Assembly: GCF_000826545.1 (NCBI RefSeq)
Contig: NZ_CDME01000002.1
Location: 620,001 to 684,000 of the forward strand
Reading direction: 5' to 3'
Source: Kibdelosporangium sp. MJ126-NF4
GTDB lineage: Bacteria > Actinomycetota > Actinomycetes > Mycobacteriales > Pseudonocardiaceae
DNA length: 64,000 nt
The position numbers and the translations under genes were made by a program. Each line of letters opens with the position of its first letter. Within the stretch, counting starts at the first letter, position 1. This document shows, piece by piece, positions 9,857 through 18,706 of the stretch. The notes beneath the pieces were generated by a model, which saw only the letters and a program-made list of their open reading frames with translations, searched no databases and was not told the DNA's origin.

Positions 9857-12280
9857 ATGTCGTCGAACGCCTTTGTGTCGGGTTTCCAGACTCCTTCGAA
9901 TGCGCTGGTCGGAAGGCGTGCCGAGCTTGAAATAGTGGACGAAGTGGTTTCCGTGTCCGGTGCCGGGACAATGCTGGTCGAGATCGTCGGCGATCCTTGG
10001 ATGGGGAAGACCCGGCTGCTTGGCGTCCTGCGTGAGCGGCTCGAACTGCGGGGCTGGGCCACGGCCTCGGCCCGCGCCGCCGCGGGCTCGGGATTGCCGT
10101 ACCAGGTCTTCGTGGACTCACTCGACGACGATGTGTCGCGCGACGCTGAGCGGGTGCGCGACCGGCTGGGGACGGAGCGGGCGGGCACGCTCGCATCGGT
10201 GCTTCCCGGCTGGGACGCCGTGCCCCGGCAGATGACCAAGGGCGACAGCACCGAACGGTACCGCGCGTTCCGTTCGGTCGGGCTTGTGCTGGAGACGATG
10301 GCGACGTCGAGCGGGCTGCTGCTGATCATCGACGATGCCCATCACATGGACGAAGCTTCGGTGGCGTTGCTGGCCCACCTGCTGCGTCACCCGCCGGACG
10401 CGCCGTTGGTGATCGCACTGGCGTACCGGCCGCTGCAGCTCGATCTCCGGCTGGAGATCGTGCTGCGCAGCGTGCCAGAGGTGACCGTGTCGCGGCGGAT
10501 CCTGCTCGGCCCGATGCCGTCGGAAGACCTGGCGAGGCTCGCTCCGGCCGGGCTCAACCAGATCGAGCGGCAAGCGTTGGTGCGGCTGGCGAGCGGCAAC
10601 CCCGGTGTGCTGCAGGGTCTCGCTTCGGCGGTGACACCAATGGCTGGTGGCTTTCCCGGACACCGGGACATCCGGGAGTTGACCATCGGGATCCCGCCGG
10701 TGCTGAGCGCCGTTCCCGCGGACGACTTCGGCCCGCTGTCGGAGCTGGCGCTGCTGCACGCCCGCGCTGCCGCCGTGGTCGGCGACCCGTTCGATCTGGC
10801 CATGCTGGAGGCGGTCGCTGAGACCGACAAGCACGCGACGTTCGCCGGGATGGACGAGCTGCTGACACACGACATCGTCCGGCCGGCCGGTTCGGGTGGT
10901 CGATTTGTGTTCCGGGACTTGGTAATCCGTTCTCAGGCGTATCACGCCGGGCGGGGGATATGGCGCTACGGCGCGCACTTCCGTGCGCTCGCGGTGCTGC
11001 GTGAGCGGAGGGCGTCGGCGACCAGGCTCGCTGGTCACCTGGAGTACGTGGCCGGGCCCGATGACCGCGACGGTGTGGCCCTGCTCGAAAAAGCGGGTCG
11101 CCAGGCCGTCTTCTGCTCGCCGGGTGATGCGATCCGCTGGTTCCAAACCGTGCTGCGGTTGCGCGCGGCGCACCCGAGCGAGCCGGAACTGCGAGCGCTG
11201 CTCGGGCAGTCGCTGCTGCTCGCCGGGCGATTCGCCGAAAGCGAAGCGACGCTGGACGAACTGCTCGACGACGGAGCCCTCCTGTCGCCCGAAGTCCGCC
11301 TGGTCACACTGGAGTGGTCGGCGAAGGCGCGCCGGTTGTGCGGCCGATGGGAGGAGGCCGAGGCGCTGGTCCACGCCGGCCTCGGCGAACTGGAAACCAG
11401 CGGACTCGACTTGACCCCGCTGTGGCTCGAACTGGCCGCGCTCGCAGCTGATCCCCCTTCGCGGCCGGTCACCGACGACCTGCGTCACCTGTTGTCCCGC
11501 GCCGCGGTTCACCGCGATCCTTTCCTGCGCCTGCGTTCACGGGTACTGGTCGCGGCACTGGCCATGGATTCGGTCACCGACAAGCACATCCGGCCCCTGG
11601 TCAGTCTGTTCTCCTCGCTGTCCGGTCAGGATCGGCTGTGTGCCATGGACTCGTGGTACTGGCTCGCCGAGGTGATCCGGCGGTCCGGTGCGTTCGGTGC
11701 TGCGGCCAGGCAGTTCAGCGCGGCGCTCAGCGCCGCGGACAACGCCGGCCAAGTCCACCTCCGTGCCCCGCTCGCGATGGGGCTGAGCCGAACCATGATC
11801 GCGCTGGGCGATCCGGTGCGGGCGGCGGTGTGGGCAGACTACGCGAGGGACGCCGTGACGCGGACGGTTTCCGGCGCCGCGTGGTTCCCGGTGCAGCGGT
11901 CGCGAGCGGACACCCGGCTCGGGTTGCCCGAAGGGAACGCGTTCAGGCCGGATTCGGCGCCCGCCGAAATCCCTGGCGCCGTCGGGCCACCGCAACCCGT
12001 CGTAATGCCGGGTGAGGGAGCGGACGCCGGCCCAAGGAGCTGCGACAGCGGACGCCTTGCCGTGCTGAGCCAGCGTGAGGCGCAGATCGCCGAGCTGGTC
12101 AGCATGGGGCACACCAACCAGCAGATGGCCAGTGCCCTGCAGCTGAGTCACAAGACCGTCGAGACGTACCTGGACCGGATATTCAAGAAGCTGGAGATCG
12201 CCTCGCGGGCGCAGATCGCGTATCTGGTGGGCGTCGCCGTCCAGCCCGACCAAGCTTCGCGGTGCGCTGGCGACGGATGA
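9857..12280 (+). CDS. LuxR-family transcriptional activator, large ATP-binding (LAL) type
   Basis: 807 residues, within the 800-1000 range of LAL regulators. The N-terminal AAA-type ATPase has Walker A GDPWMGKT (about 45-52) and Walker B LLLIIDDAHH (about 155-165). A long TPR-like helical middle follows, and a C-terminal LuxR helix-turn-helix (about 735-795: LSQREAQIAELV, then TNQQMASALQLSHKTVETYL). Such proteins usually activate the cluster in which they lie. It is the only transcription factor between 1.3 and 49.2 kb, so it is the natural candidate to bind the five palindromes A-E. ATG start has GGGAAGGGG upstream. Confidence 0.93.
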   Translation: MSSNAFVSGFQTPSNALVGRRAELEIVDEVVSVSGAGTMLVEIVGDPWMGKTRLLGVLRERLELRGWATASARAAAGSGLPYQVFVDSLDDDVSRDAERVRDRLGTERAGTLASVLPGWDAVPRQMTKGDSTERYRAFRSVGLVLETMATSSGLLLIIDDAHHMDEASVALLAHLLRHPPDAPLVIALAYRPLQLDLRLEIVLRSVPEVTVSRRILLGPMPSEDLARLAPAGLNQIERQALVRLASGNPGVLQGLASAVTPMAGGFPGHRDIRELTIGIPPVLSAVPADDFGPLSELALLHARAAAVVGDPFDLAMLEAVAETDKHATFAGMDELLTHDIVRPAGSGGRFVFRDLVIRSQAYHAGRGIWRYGAHFRALAVLRERRASATRLAGHLEYVAGPDDRDGVALLEKAGRQAVFCSPGDAIRWFQTVLRLRAAHPSEPELRALLGQSLLLAGRFAESEATLDELLDDGALLSPEVRLVTLEWSAKARRLCGRWEEAEALVHAGLGELETSGLDLTPLWLELAALAADPPSRPVTDDLRHLLSRAAVHRDPFLRLRSRVLVAALAMDSVTDKHIRPLVSLFSSLSGQDRLCAMDSWYWLAEVIRRSGAFGAAARQFSAALSAADNAGQVHLRAPLAMGLSRTMIALGDPVRAAVWADYARDAVTRTVSGAAWFPVQRSRADTRLGLPEGNAFRPDSAPAEIPGAVGPPQPVVMPGEGADAGPRSCDSGRLAVLSQREAQIAELVSMGHTNQQMASALQLSHKTVETYLDRIFKKLEIASRAQIAYLVGVAVQPDQASRCAGDG

Positions 12281-12296
12281 GAGCCGCTGCGGCGCT

Positions 12297-12314
12297 GTCG
12301 AGGATTCTCCCGAC
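12297..12314 (+). promoter_or_regulatory. Palindromic regulator site B
   Basis: GTCGAGGATTCTCCCGAC, 63-72 bp upstream of the candidate starts of the C-A-PCP-E synthetase gene and just after the regulator gene. It shares the CCCGAC half and the overall dyad with sites A, C, D and E. Confidence 0.55.
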
Positions 12315-12376
12315 TCCCGGGGCCGTTGTCCCGCTGACCACACTGGCGATCCTGTGGCCGTCGCGGAAAGGTGTTG

Positions 12377-15300
12377 ATGAGGCGCATGACGGGTGACGGG
12401 TTCGTTGCGGACACATCTTTCGCGCAGCAGAGCATGTGGCTTCTCCACCAGATCGACCCGGGCAGACCGACGTACAACGTCATCGCGGCGGCGCGCGTGT
12501 GCGGCGCGTTGCAGGCCGTGGCGTTGCAGCGCGCGCTCGACGCGGTGGTGGACCGGCATGAATCGCTGAGGACGGTCTTCCGGATCGAGGACGAGAAGCC
12601 CGTGCAGGTGATCCTGCCGTCACCGCGGGTGCCGCTGCCCGTCAGCGCGGTCCATCCATCCGAGATCGACGCGGCGGTCCAGCGCGAGGTTGAGACTCCG
12701 CTGGATCTCGAACACGGTCCGCTGCTGCGTATGCGGTTGCTCCGGATCAGCGCGGACGACCACGTGCTGGTCCTCGTGATGCACCACATCGTGACCGACG
12801 GCTGGTCGTCCGCGATCGTGTTCCGCGAGCTTTCCCACTACTACCAGGCATTCGCGCACGGTGCGGCGGCCGAGCTGCCGGAGCTGCCCATCCAGTACGC
12901 GGATTTCGCGCTGTGGCAACGAGAAACGCTGGACGGCCCGAAACTTGACGGCCTGGTCGACTACTGGCGTCGGCAGCTCGACGGGGCGGAGGCGCTGCGC
13001 CTGCCCGCGGACCGGGCCAGGCCCGCGGTACGGTCCAGCCGGGGCGCCACACTGCGGTTCGACATTCCCGGCACACTGATGACGGCAGTGGGCGAGCTGG
13101 GCAGGCGGCGTCGCGCCACCCCGTTCATGGTGCTGCTGGCCGTGGTGCAGGCGCTGTTCTCCCGTGAATCGGGGCAACTCGACATCACGGTGTCGACCGC
13201 CGTCGCCAACCGGGACCGCCCCGAGATCACTGGTCTGATCGGCTACTTCGTCAACACCTTGCCGCTTCGCACGGACCTGTCCGGAAATCCGACGGTGCTC
13301 GAGTTGATCGACCGCGCCGCCATGACCTGCCGAGATGCCTACGACCACCAGGAGATGCCGTTCGACAAGATAGTCGAGGTCGTGCAGCCCGAACGCGACG
13401 GCGGCATCGGTAACGCCCTCGTCCGGGCCATGCTCGTGCTGCAGAACATGCCGACCGAGCCGTGGAAGTCAGGCGAGCTGTTGTTCGAGCCGATGCGGCT
13501 GGACAACCGGACGGCGCTGCTGGACCTGAGCATCATCGTCGAGGCCACGGCGGCCGAGGACTATCTGTGCTCCATCGAGTACAGCGTCGACCTTTTCGAC
13601 CATGCCACGATCACCCGGTTCGGTGAGGCGCTGGTGCAGATGCTCGAGGCCTTCGTCGCGGATCCGGACGCCAGGATCGAGCACATCGAACTGGCCGCTG
13701 AGACCGCGTGGGCCCGGCTGGTGGGCCGGTGGAACGCCACGAGCCGCGAGATGCCAGGCGATCTCGTCCACGAGCTCGTCACCGAGCAGGCGACGAGGAC
13801 CCCTTCTGCGATCGCGCTGGAGCACGGCGACACGCGGCTGACCTACGCGGAGCTGGAAGACCGGGCTGAGCGTCTCGCGCGTGTGCTGCGCTCCTGTTCG
13901 GTCGGTGAGGAATCGGTGGTGGCGCTCGCGCTCCCGCCGTCGATCGAACTGGCCACCGCCGTGCTGGCGGTCTTGAAGGCCGGCGGCGCCTTCCTGCCGC
14001 TGGACATCCACCTGCCGCCGGCCCGGGTCGCCGAAGTGGTGAGTGACTCCGGTACCCGGCTGGTGCTCACCCAGAGCACGCTGGAGCCCGCACTGGCCGG
14101 TGCGTTCACCGGGTGCCGGGTGGTGAACCTCGACCTCGAGTGGCCTGCCACCCGCGTCGCAGATGTCACCGACGCGCCCCGGCGCGGGCCGTCAGCATCC
14201 GGCCTTGCCTGTGTCTTCTACACCTCGGGTTCGACCAACCGGCCCAAGGGTGTGATGTTCGTCCACGGCGCGCTGGCGAACTTCACCGTCGCCGTGGCGG
14301 AGGATTTCCGCCTCACCCCTGCGGACCGCTATCTCCAGCTTTCGTCGGTCGGATTCGACGTCGTGCTGGAGGAACTGCTGCCCACGCTGGTCGCGGGCGC
14401 GACCGTCGTGCTGCCCACCGAGCGCCTCCTCGCCACCGGTGGTGACCTCACCGCGTGCGTCGAACAGCGGCGGATCACGGTCGTGGACCTGACGCCCGCC
14501 TACTGGCACGAGTGGGTCCGGCAGCTGGCCGAACGGGGTGGTGCGCCGGAGACGCTGCGGCTCGCGGTGGTCGGCGGCGACCGCGTGCTGGCCGAATGCG
14601 TCGACATCTGGAGGCGGTTCGGCGTCGAACTGGTCGAGGTATACGGCTTGACTGAGGCGACCGTGACGTCGACGACCTGCCACGCGCGCGAAGGAGTCCG
14701 CGGTCCGGGTCCGGCCGCCGTGATCGGATCGCCGCTGCCGAACACCACCGCGCATGTGCTGGATCATCGGCTCAGGCCCGTGCCGGCCGGTGCGGTCGGT
14801 GAGGTTTACCTCGGCGGGAAAGGCCTGGCGAGGGGATACCTGGGCCGTCCGGCGGAGACCGCGTTCCGGTTCGTCGCCGATCCGTTCGGCGCGCCGGGCG
14901 GCAGGTTGTGCCGTACCGGTGACCTGGCCAGGCGAAGGCCGGACGGCGAGATCGAGTTTCTCGGGCGGGCCGACAACCAGCTCAAGATCCGGGGACACCG
15001 GGTCGAACCAGGCGAGATCGAGGCCGTGCTCGCGCGGCATCCCGCGGTGGGGCAGGCGGCGGTGGTCGCACTCGCTGACAGCGGCGGCAAGCGGCTGGCC
15101 GCGTACGTGACACTCGCCGGGAGCCCGGCCCCCGAGCCCGGAGAGCTCCGCGAATTCGTGGCGGAGCGGCTGCCGGAGTTCATGGTGCCCGCCGCAGTGG
15201 TGGCACTCGAGTCGATGCCGATGACGCCGAACGGGAAACTGGACCGCAAAGCGCTGCTCGCGCCGGACTTCGCGGCGCTGTCGACCTCGCGGGCGCCCCG

Positions 15301-16999
15301 CACGCCACGGGAAGAGCAGGTGTGCGCTCTGATGGCACAGGTGCTGGGCGTCGAACGGGTCGGTGCGGAGGACGACTTCTTCTCGGTCGGTGGCGACAGC
15401 ATCAGGGTGATCCAGCTGTCCTCCCGGGCGATGGCGGCAGGCCTCACGGTGACGCCACGCGACGTGTTCGCCCGCAGGACCGCGGCCAGATTGGCGTTGA
15501 TCGCCGACCAACCCGGCCACGCCGCGGCGGAGGAGCCGGGCGCGGCTGTCGGAAAAGTGGCGCCCACGCCCGCCGTGGCCCGGCTGGCCGGGCTCGGCGG
15601 CACGATGGACGGGTTCGCCAAGGCGGTCCTGCTTCGTGTTCCCCCGGATCTGGGCGAAGGCGTCCTGGTCGACGCGACTCGGGCGTTGCTCGACCGGCAC
15701 GACGTGTTGCGGATGAAGGTGGAGGCGGGCGAAGGCGATGCCTGGGAGCTGGATATTCCGCCGCGCGGCACGGTCGCGGCCGAACAGTTGGTCTCCCGGC
15801 TCGACGTGCGCGGCTTGGATGAGAGCCAGCGACGGGCGGTGGCCGCGCGACAGGCGGCGGCCGCCCGGAAGGAGCTGAATCCCCGCACCGGGCAGATGTG
15901 CCGGATGGTGTGGCTCGACGCGGGCGCCGAGCCGAGCGGTCTGCTTGTCGTCCTGCATCACTTGGTCGTCGACGGAGTCTCCTGGCGGATCCTGTTGGCG
16001 GACTTGGCCTCGGCGTGCCAGGCGGTGGCTCAGGGGCGTCAGGTCACACTGGCGCCGGTACCGACCTCGTTCCGGCGATGGGCGGCCGGTCTCGCCACTG
16101 CGGCGCTCGAACCCGAACGTGTCGGCGAGCTCGAGTTCTGGCGGAACACCCTGAGTACACCGGATCCGCTGCTGGGCACCCGGGCGCTGGACGTCGCGCA
16201 CGACGTGGCCGCGCATGCCGGGACAGTGCGGATGGAACTGGCGCCGGCGGTTGCCGGGCCGCTGCTGACCGAGGTGCCCGCCGCCTTCCGGGCCGATGCG
16301 CAGGATGTGCTGCTGACCGGCCTGGCATTGGCGGTGGGGCGCTGGCGAGGGCAGGGCACGGAGGTACTGGTCGACATCGAGGCACCCGGCCGTGAGGAAC
16401 GAACTGTTCCCGGCGCCGACCTCTCCCGCACGGTGGGGTGTTTCACCAGTACCCACCCAGTAGCGCTCGATCCGGGCACGGTCCGCTTGGCCGACGCGGT
16501 GAAACTGGTCAAGGAACAGGTGCGGGCAGCGCCCGGCGACGGCATCGGCTACGGGCTGCTGCGCTACCTGAACCCGGAAACCGCTGGTGTGCTGGCCGAT
16601 GCCGCTGTCCCGCAGATCGGCTTCACCTATCTCGGCCGGTTCGGGCCGGACGAGGTCGGTGGGTGGACGGTGGACCAGGGCACAGCCTCGCTCGATGAGG
16701 GATTCGATCCGGGGACGCCCCTGTCCCATGTGCTCGAGATCGAGGCGGTCGCGGTGGAACTCCCCACCGGGCTCACGCTCTCGGCGCGGTTGTCCTGGGC
16801 CTCCGGGGCGTTGCCAGACCAGTCGGTGCGCGCGCTCGGTGAGCACTGGTTCGCGGCATTGGGTGAGCTGGCCGCACTGGCCGGGGATCCCGGCAACGGT
16901 GGCCTGACCCCTTCGGACCTTCCGCTGCTTTCGTTGAGCCAGGTCGAAATCGACGAGCTCGCCGAGGAGTGGGAAGAGGACCACGAGGGGTCCACGTGA
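12377..16999 (+). CDS. NRPS module: C-A-PCP-E (D-configured residue)
   Basis: About 1540 residues. C domain about 1-430 (MHHIVTDGWS); A domain about 455-960 (YTSGSTNRPKG, VYGLTEA, NGKLDRK); PCP about 985-1045 with VGGDSIR (Ser near 1007), the GGDS form usual before epimerases; E domain about 1060-1500 with HHLVVDGVSWRIL and GIGYGLLRYL. The module should present a D-amino acid. Hand-read pocket: D-V-E-D-V-G-V-V-T-K. The two acidic side chains at positions 239 and 278 suggest a substrate with a side-chain amine, which would fit the 2,3-diaminobutyrate/diaminopropionate genes at 28.9-33.6 kb; this is inference. Start choice: ATG 12377 after GGAAAGG; GTG 12371 and ATG 12386 are alternatives, and 12386 would give the 72-75 bp spacing from the palindrome seen for sites C and D. 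Confidence 0.93.
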   Translation: MRRMTGDGFVADTSFAQQSMWLLHQIDPGRPTYNVIAAARVCGALQAVALQRALDAVVDRHESLRTVFRIEDEKPVQVILPSPRVPLPVSAVHPSEIDAAVQREVETPLDLEHGPLLRMRLLRISADDHVLVLVMHHIVTDGWSSAIVFRELSHYYQAFAHGAAAELPELPIQYADFALWQRETLDGPKLDGLVDYWRRQLDGAEALRLPADRARPAVRSSRGATLRFDIPGTLMTAVGELGRRRRATPFMVLLAVVQALFSRESGQLDITVSTAVANRDRPEITGLIGYFVNTLPLRTDLSGNPTVLELIDRAAMTCRDAYDHQEMPFDKIVEVVQPERDGGIGNALVRAMLVLQNMPTEPWKSGELLFEPMRLDNRTALLDLSIIVEATAAEDYLCSIEYSVDLFDHATITRFGEALVQMLEAFVADPDARIEHIELAAETAWARLVGRWNATSREMPGDLVHELVTEQATRTPSAIALEHGDTRLTYAELEDRAERLARVLRSCSVGEESVVALALPPSIELATAVLAVLKAGGAFLPLDIHLPPARVAEVVSDSGTRLVLTQSTLEPALAGAFTGCRVVNLDLEWPATRVADVTDAPRRGPSASGLACVFYTSGSTNRPKGVMFVHGALANFTVAVAEDFRLTPADRYLQLSSVGFDVVLEELLPTLVAGATVVLPTERLLATGGDLTACVEQRRITVVDLTPAYWHEWVRQLAERGGAPETLRLAVVGGDRVLAECVDIWRRFGVELVEVYGLTEATVTSTTCHAREGVRGPGPAAVIGSPLPNTTAHVLDHRLRPVPAGAVGEVYLGGKGLARGYLGRPAETAFRFVADPFGAPGGRLCRTGDLARRRPDGEIEFLGRADNQLKIRGHRVEPGEIEAVLARHPAVGQAAVVALADSGGKRLAAYVTLAGSPAPEPGELREFVAERLPEFMVPAAVVALESMPMTPNGKLDRKALLAPDFAALSTSRAPRTPREEQVCALMAQVLGVERVGAEDDFFSVGGDSIRVIQLSSRAMAAGLTVTPRDVFARRTAARLALIADQPGHAAAEEPGAAVGKVAPTPAVARLAGLGGTMDGFAKAVLLRVPPDLGEGVLVDATRALLDRHDVLRMKVEAGEGDAWELDIPPRGTVAAEQLVSRLDVRGLDESQRRAVAARQAAAARKELNPRTGQMCRMVWLDAGAEPSGLLVVLHHLVVDGVSWRILLADLASACQAVAQGRQVTLAPVPTSFRRWAAGLATAALEPERVGELEFWRNTLSTPDPLLGTRALDVAHDVAAHAGTVRMELAPAVAGPLLTEVPAAFRADAQDVLLTGLALAVGRWRGQGTEVLVDIEAPGREERTVPGADLSRTVGCFTSTHPVALDPGTVRLADAVKLVKEQVRAAPGDGIGYGLLRYLNPETAGVLADAAVPQIGFTYLGRFGPDEVGGWTVDQGTASLDEGFDPGTPLSHVLEIEAVAVELPTGLTLSARLSWASGALPDQSVRALGEHWFAALGELAALAGDPGNGGLTPSDLPLLSLSQVEIDELAEEWEEDHEGST

Positions 17000-17035
17000 G
17001 GCTTTCGCCGGTACGAACCGAAGGTGAGGGAGACG

Positions 17036-17251
17036 ATGACCAATCCGTTCGATGACCCCGACGGCACATTCTTCGTGCTGGTCAACGACGAAGGGCAGCA
17101 TTCGCTGTGGCCCACGTTCGCGGACGTGCCCGACGGCTGGACCGTCGCGTTCGGCGAGGACAGCCGCGAGGCGTGCCTGGACTACGTCGAGCACAACTGG
17201 ACGGACATGCGGCCACGTAGCCTGATCGAAGCCATGAACGAGGCCTCGTAG
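17036..17251 (+). CDS. MbtH-like protein
   Basis: 71 residues, the standard MbtH size. It has [24 protein letters not shown], the VPDGW stretch and the C-terminal [10 protein letters not shown] signature with the conserved tryptophans. MbtH-like proteins bind NRPS adenylation domains and are often required for their folding or activity. The ATG at 17036 is chosen because the protein begins with the family's MTNPFDD and AGGGAG lies just upstream; GTG 17024 is less likely. It is 36 bp after the C-A-PCP-E gene and almost certainly co-transcribed. A remnant of a second copy is found at 48122. Confidence 0.97.
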   Translation: MTNPFDDPDGTFFVLVNDEGQHSLWPTFADVPDGWTVAFGEDSREACLDYVEHNWTDMRPRSLIEAMNEAS

Positions 17252-17260
17252 TACCGAAGG

Positions 17261-18706
17261 TCAGACCCCGTGCCTGATCACGATGTGTTTGCCGTGCTGA
17301 AACTCGCGGATCGCCTCGGGGGAGAGATCGACGCCGGAGCCGGACGCCTTGAGCCCGCTGTGCGGGAACTCGGGCGTCAGGCTCAGGTGGTCGTTGATCC
17401 ACACCGTGCCCGCTTCGAGCACGCGGCTGAGCCGGTGCGCCCGGTCCACATCACGGGTCCACACGCTGGCGGACAAGCCGTAGTCGACCGAGTTCGCCCG
17501 GCGCACGGCGTCCTGTTCGTCCTCGACCGCCTCAACGTGGATGACCGGGCCGAAAACCTCCTCGCGGGTGAGCGAGGCCTCGGCGGGGACGTCGGTGAGA
17601 ATGGTCGGCGAGTAGTAGAAACCGGCCTCCGGTGCACCGGGACGCCCCGCCCCGGTCACCACCGTGGCGCCCAGCTGTACCGCTTCCGAGACGTAGAACT
17701 CGACTCGGTCACGCTGCCGGGCACTGGTCAGCGGTCCGACGTCGGTAGCCGGATCGAGTGGGTCGCCGACCACCAGTTCCCCTACGGCCTTGGCCAAGTG
17801 ACGGAGAAACTCCTGGTACCGGCCGCGCGTGACGTATGCGCGCGTCGCGGCGACGCAGTCTTGCCCGGTGTTCACGGTCATACACGCCGCCGTGGTCCGT
17901 GCCGCGTCCTGGACGTCGGCGTCGTCGAAGACGAGCACAGGCGCCTTGCCGCCGAGTTCCAATGTGACCCGCTTGAGCGAACGGGCGCCGTTCGTCATCA
18001 CGTCCCGCCCCGTGTCGGGGCTGCCGGTCACGCTCATCACCCGGATTCCGGGGTGCGCGGACATCGCGCGCCCGGTCACCACATCGCCGAGCACCACGTT
18101 GAGGATCCCAGCGGGAAAGCCGGCCTTGGCCGCGTAACCGGCCAACAGCAGCGCGGTGCCCGGTGTCTGTGGCGCGGGTTTGAGCACGACCGCGCAACCG
18201 GCCGCGATCGCCGCGCCGAGCTTCCACACGCTGGTCATGAGCGGGTAGTTCCAGGGGGCGACCAGCCCGGCCACCCCCAGCGGCTCCAGGCGGAACAGCG
18301 AGGTCCGAGCCCGCATGAACTCGCCGGAGCGCTGTCCGCCCGGGTCTCTCGCGGCGCCGGCGAAATACTCGAGCGCGTCGACGATCAGGGGGAATTCCTC
18401 GGCTTTGAGTCCCTTCTCCAGCGGTTTGCCCGTCTCTCGTGACTCCGTTTCGCACAACTCGTCCCGGTGGTCCCGCATGATCCGCGCCAGTGCGGCCAGC
18501 AGCGTGGAGCGGTCAGCCGGGGTCGCCTCGGCCCACGACGGGGCTGTGAACGCGGCACGCGCCACGCGGACCGCGTGGTCGACGTCCTCCGCAGTCGACT
18601 CGTGATAGGTCGCGATCACCTCTTCGGTGGCCGGGTTGAGCACCGAGTGCTGCCGGCCGCCACCCGCGATCGGCTCCCCGCCGACATGGTTGCGCAGTTG
18701 GTCCAC
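17261..18706 (-). CDS. Aldehyde dehydrogenase family protein
   Basis: 481 residues, full length for NAD(P)-dependent aldehyde dehydrogenases. Visible: APWNYPLMTSVWKLGAAIAAG (NAD-binding and catalytic Asn region), GSPDTGRDV, LELGGKAPV with the general-base Glu, and the catalytic Cys in NTGQDCVAATR (near residue 281). It resembles aminobutyraldehyde/betaine-aldehyde dehydrogenases. The GTG start directly follows the TAG of the upstream A-PCP-TE gene, so both share one leftward transcript. A role in tailoring or supplying an amino acid building block is inferred from this coupling. It converges on the MbtH gene with only 9 bp between the stop codons and no visible terminator. Confidence 0.93.
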   Translation of the reverse strand: MDQLRNHVGGEPIAGGGRQHSVLNPATEEVIATYHESTAEDVDHAVRVARAAFTAPSWAEATPADRSTLLAALARIMRDHRDELCETESRETGKPLEKGLKAEEFPLIVDALEYFAGAARDPGGQRSGEFMRARTSLFRLEPLGVAGLVAPWNYPLMTSVWKLGAAIAAGCAVVLKPAPQTPGTALLLAGYAAKAGFPAGILNVVLGDVVTGRAMSAHPGIRVMSVTGSPDTGRDVMTNGARSLKRVTLELGGKAPVLVFDDADVQDAARTTAACMTVNTGQDCVAATRAYVTRGRYQEFLRHLAKAVGELVVGDPLDPATDVGPLTSARQRDRVEFYVSEAVQLGATVVTGAGRPGAPEAGFYYSPTILTDVPAEASLTREEVFGPVIHVEAVEDEQDAVRRANSVDYGLSASVWTRDVDRAHRLSRVLEAGTVWINDHLSLTPEFPHSGLKASGSGVDLSPEAIREFQHGKHIVIRHGV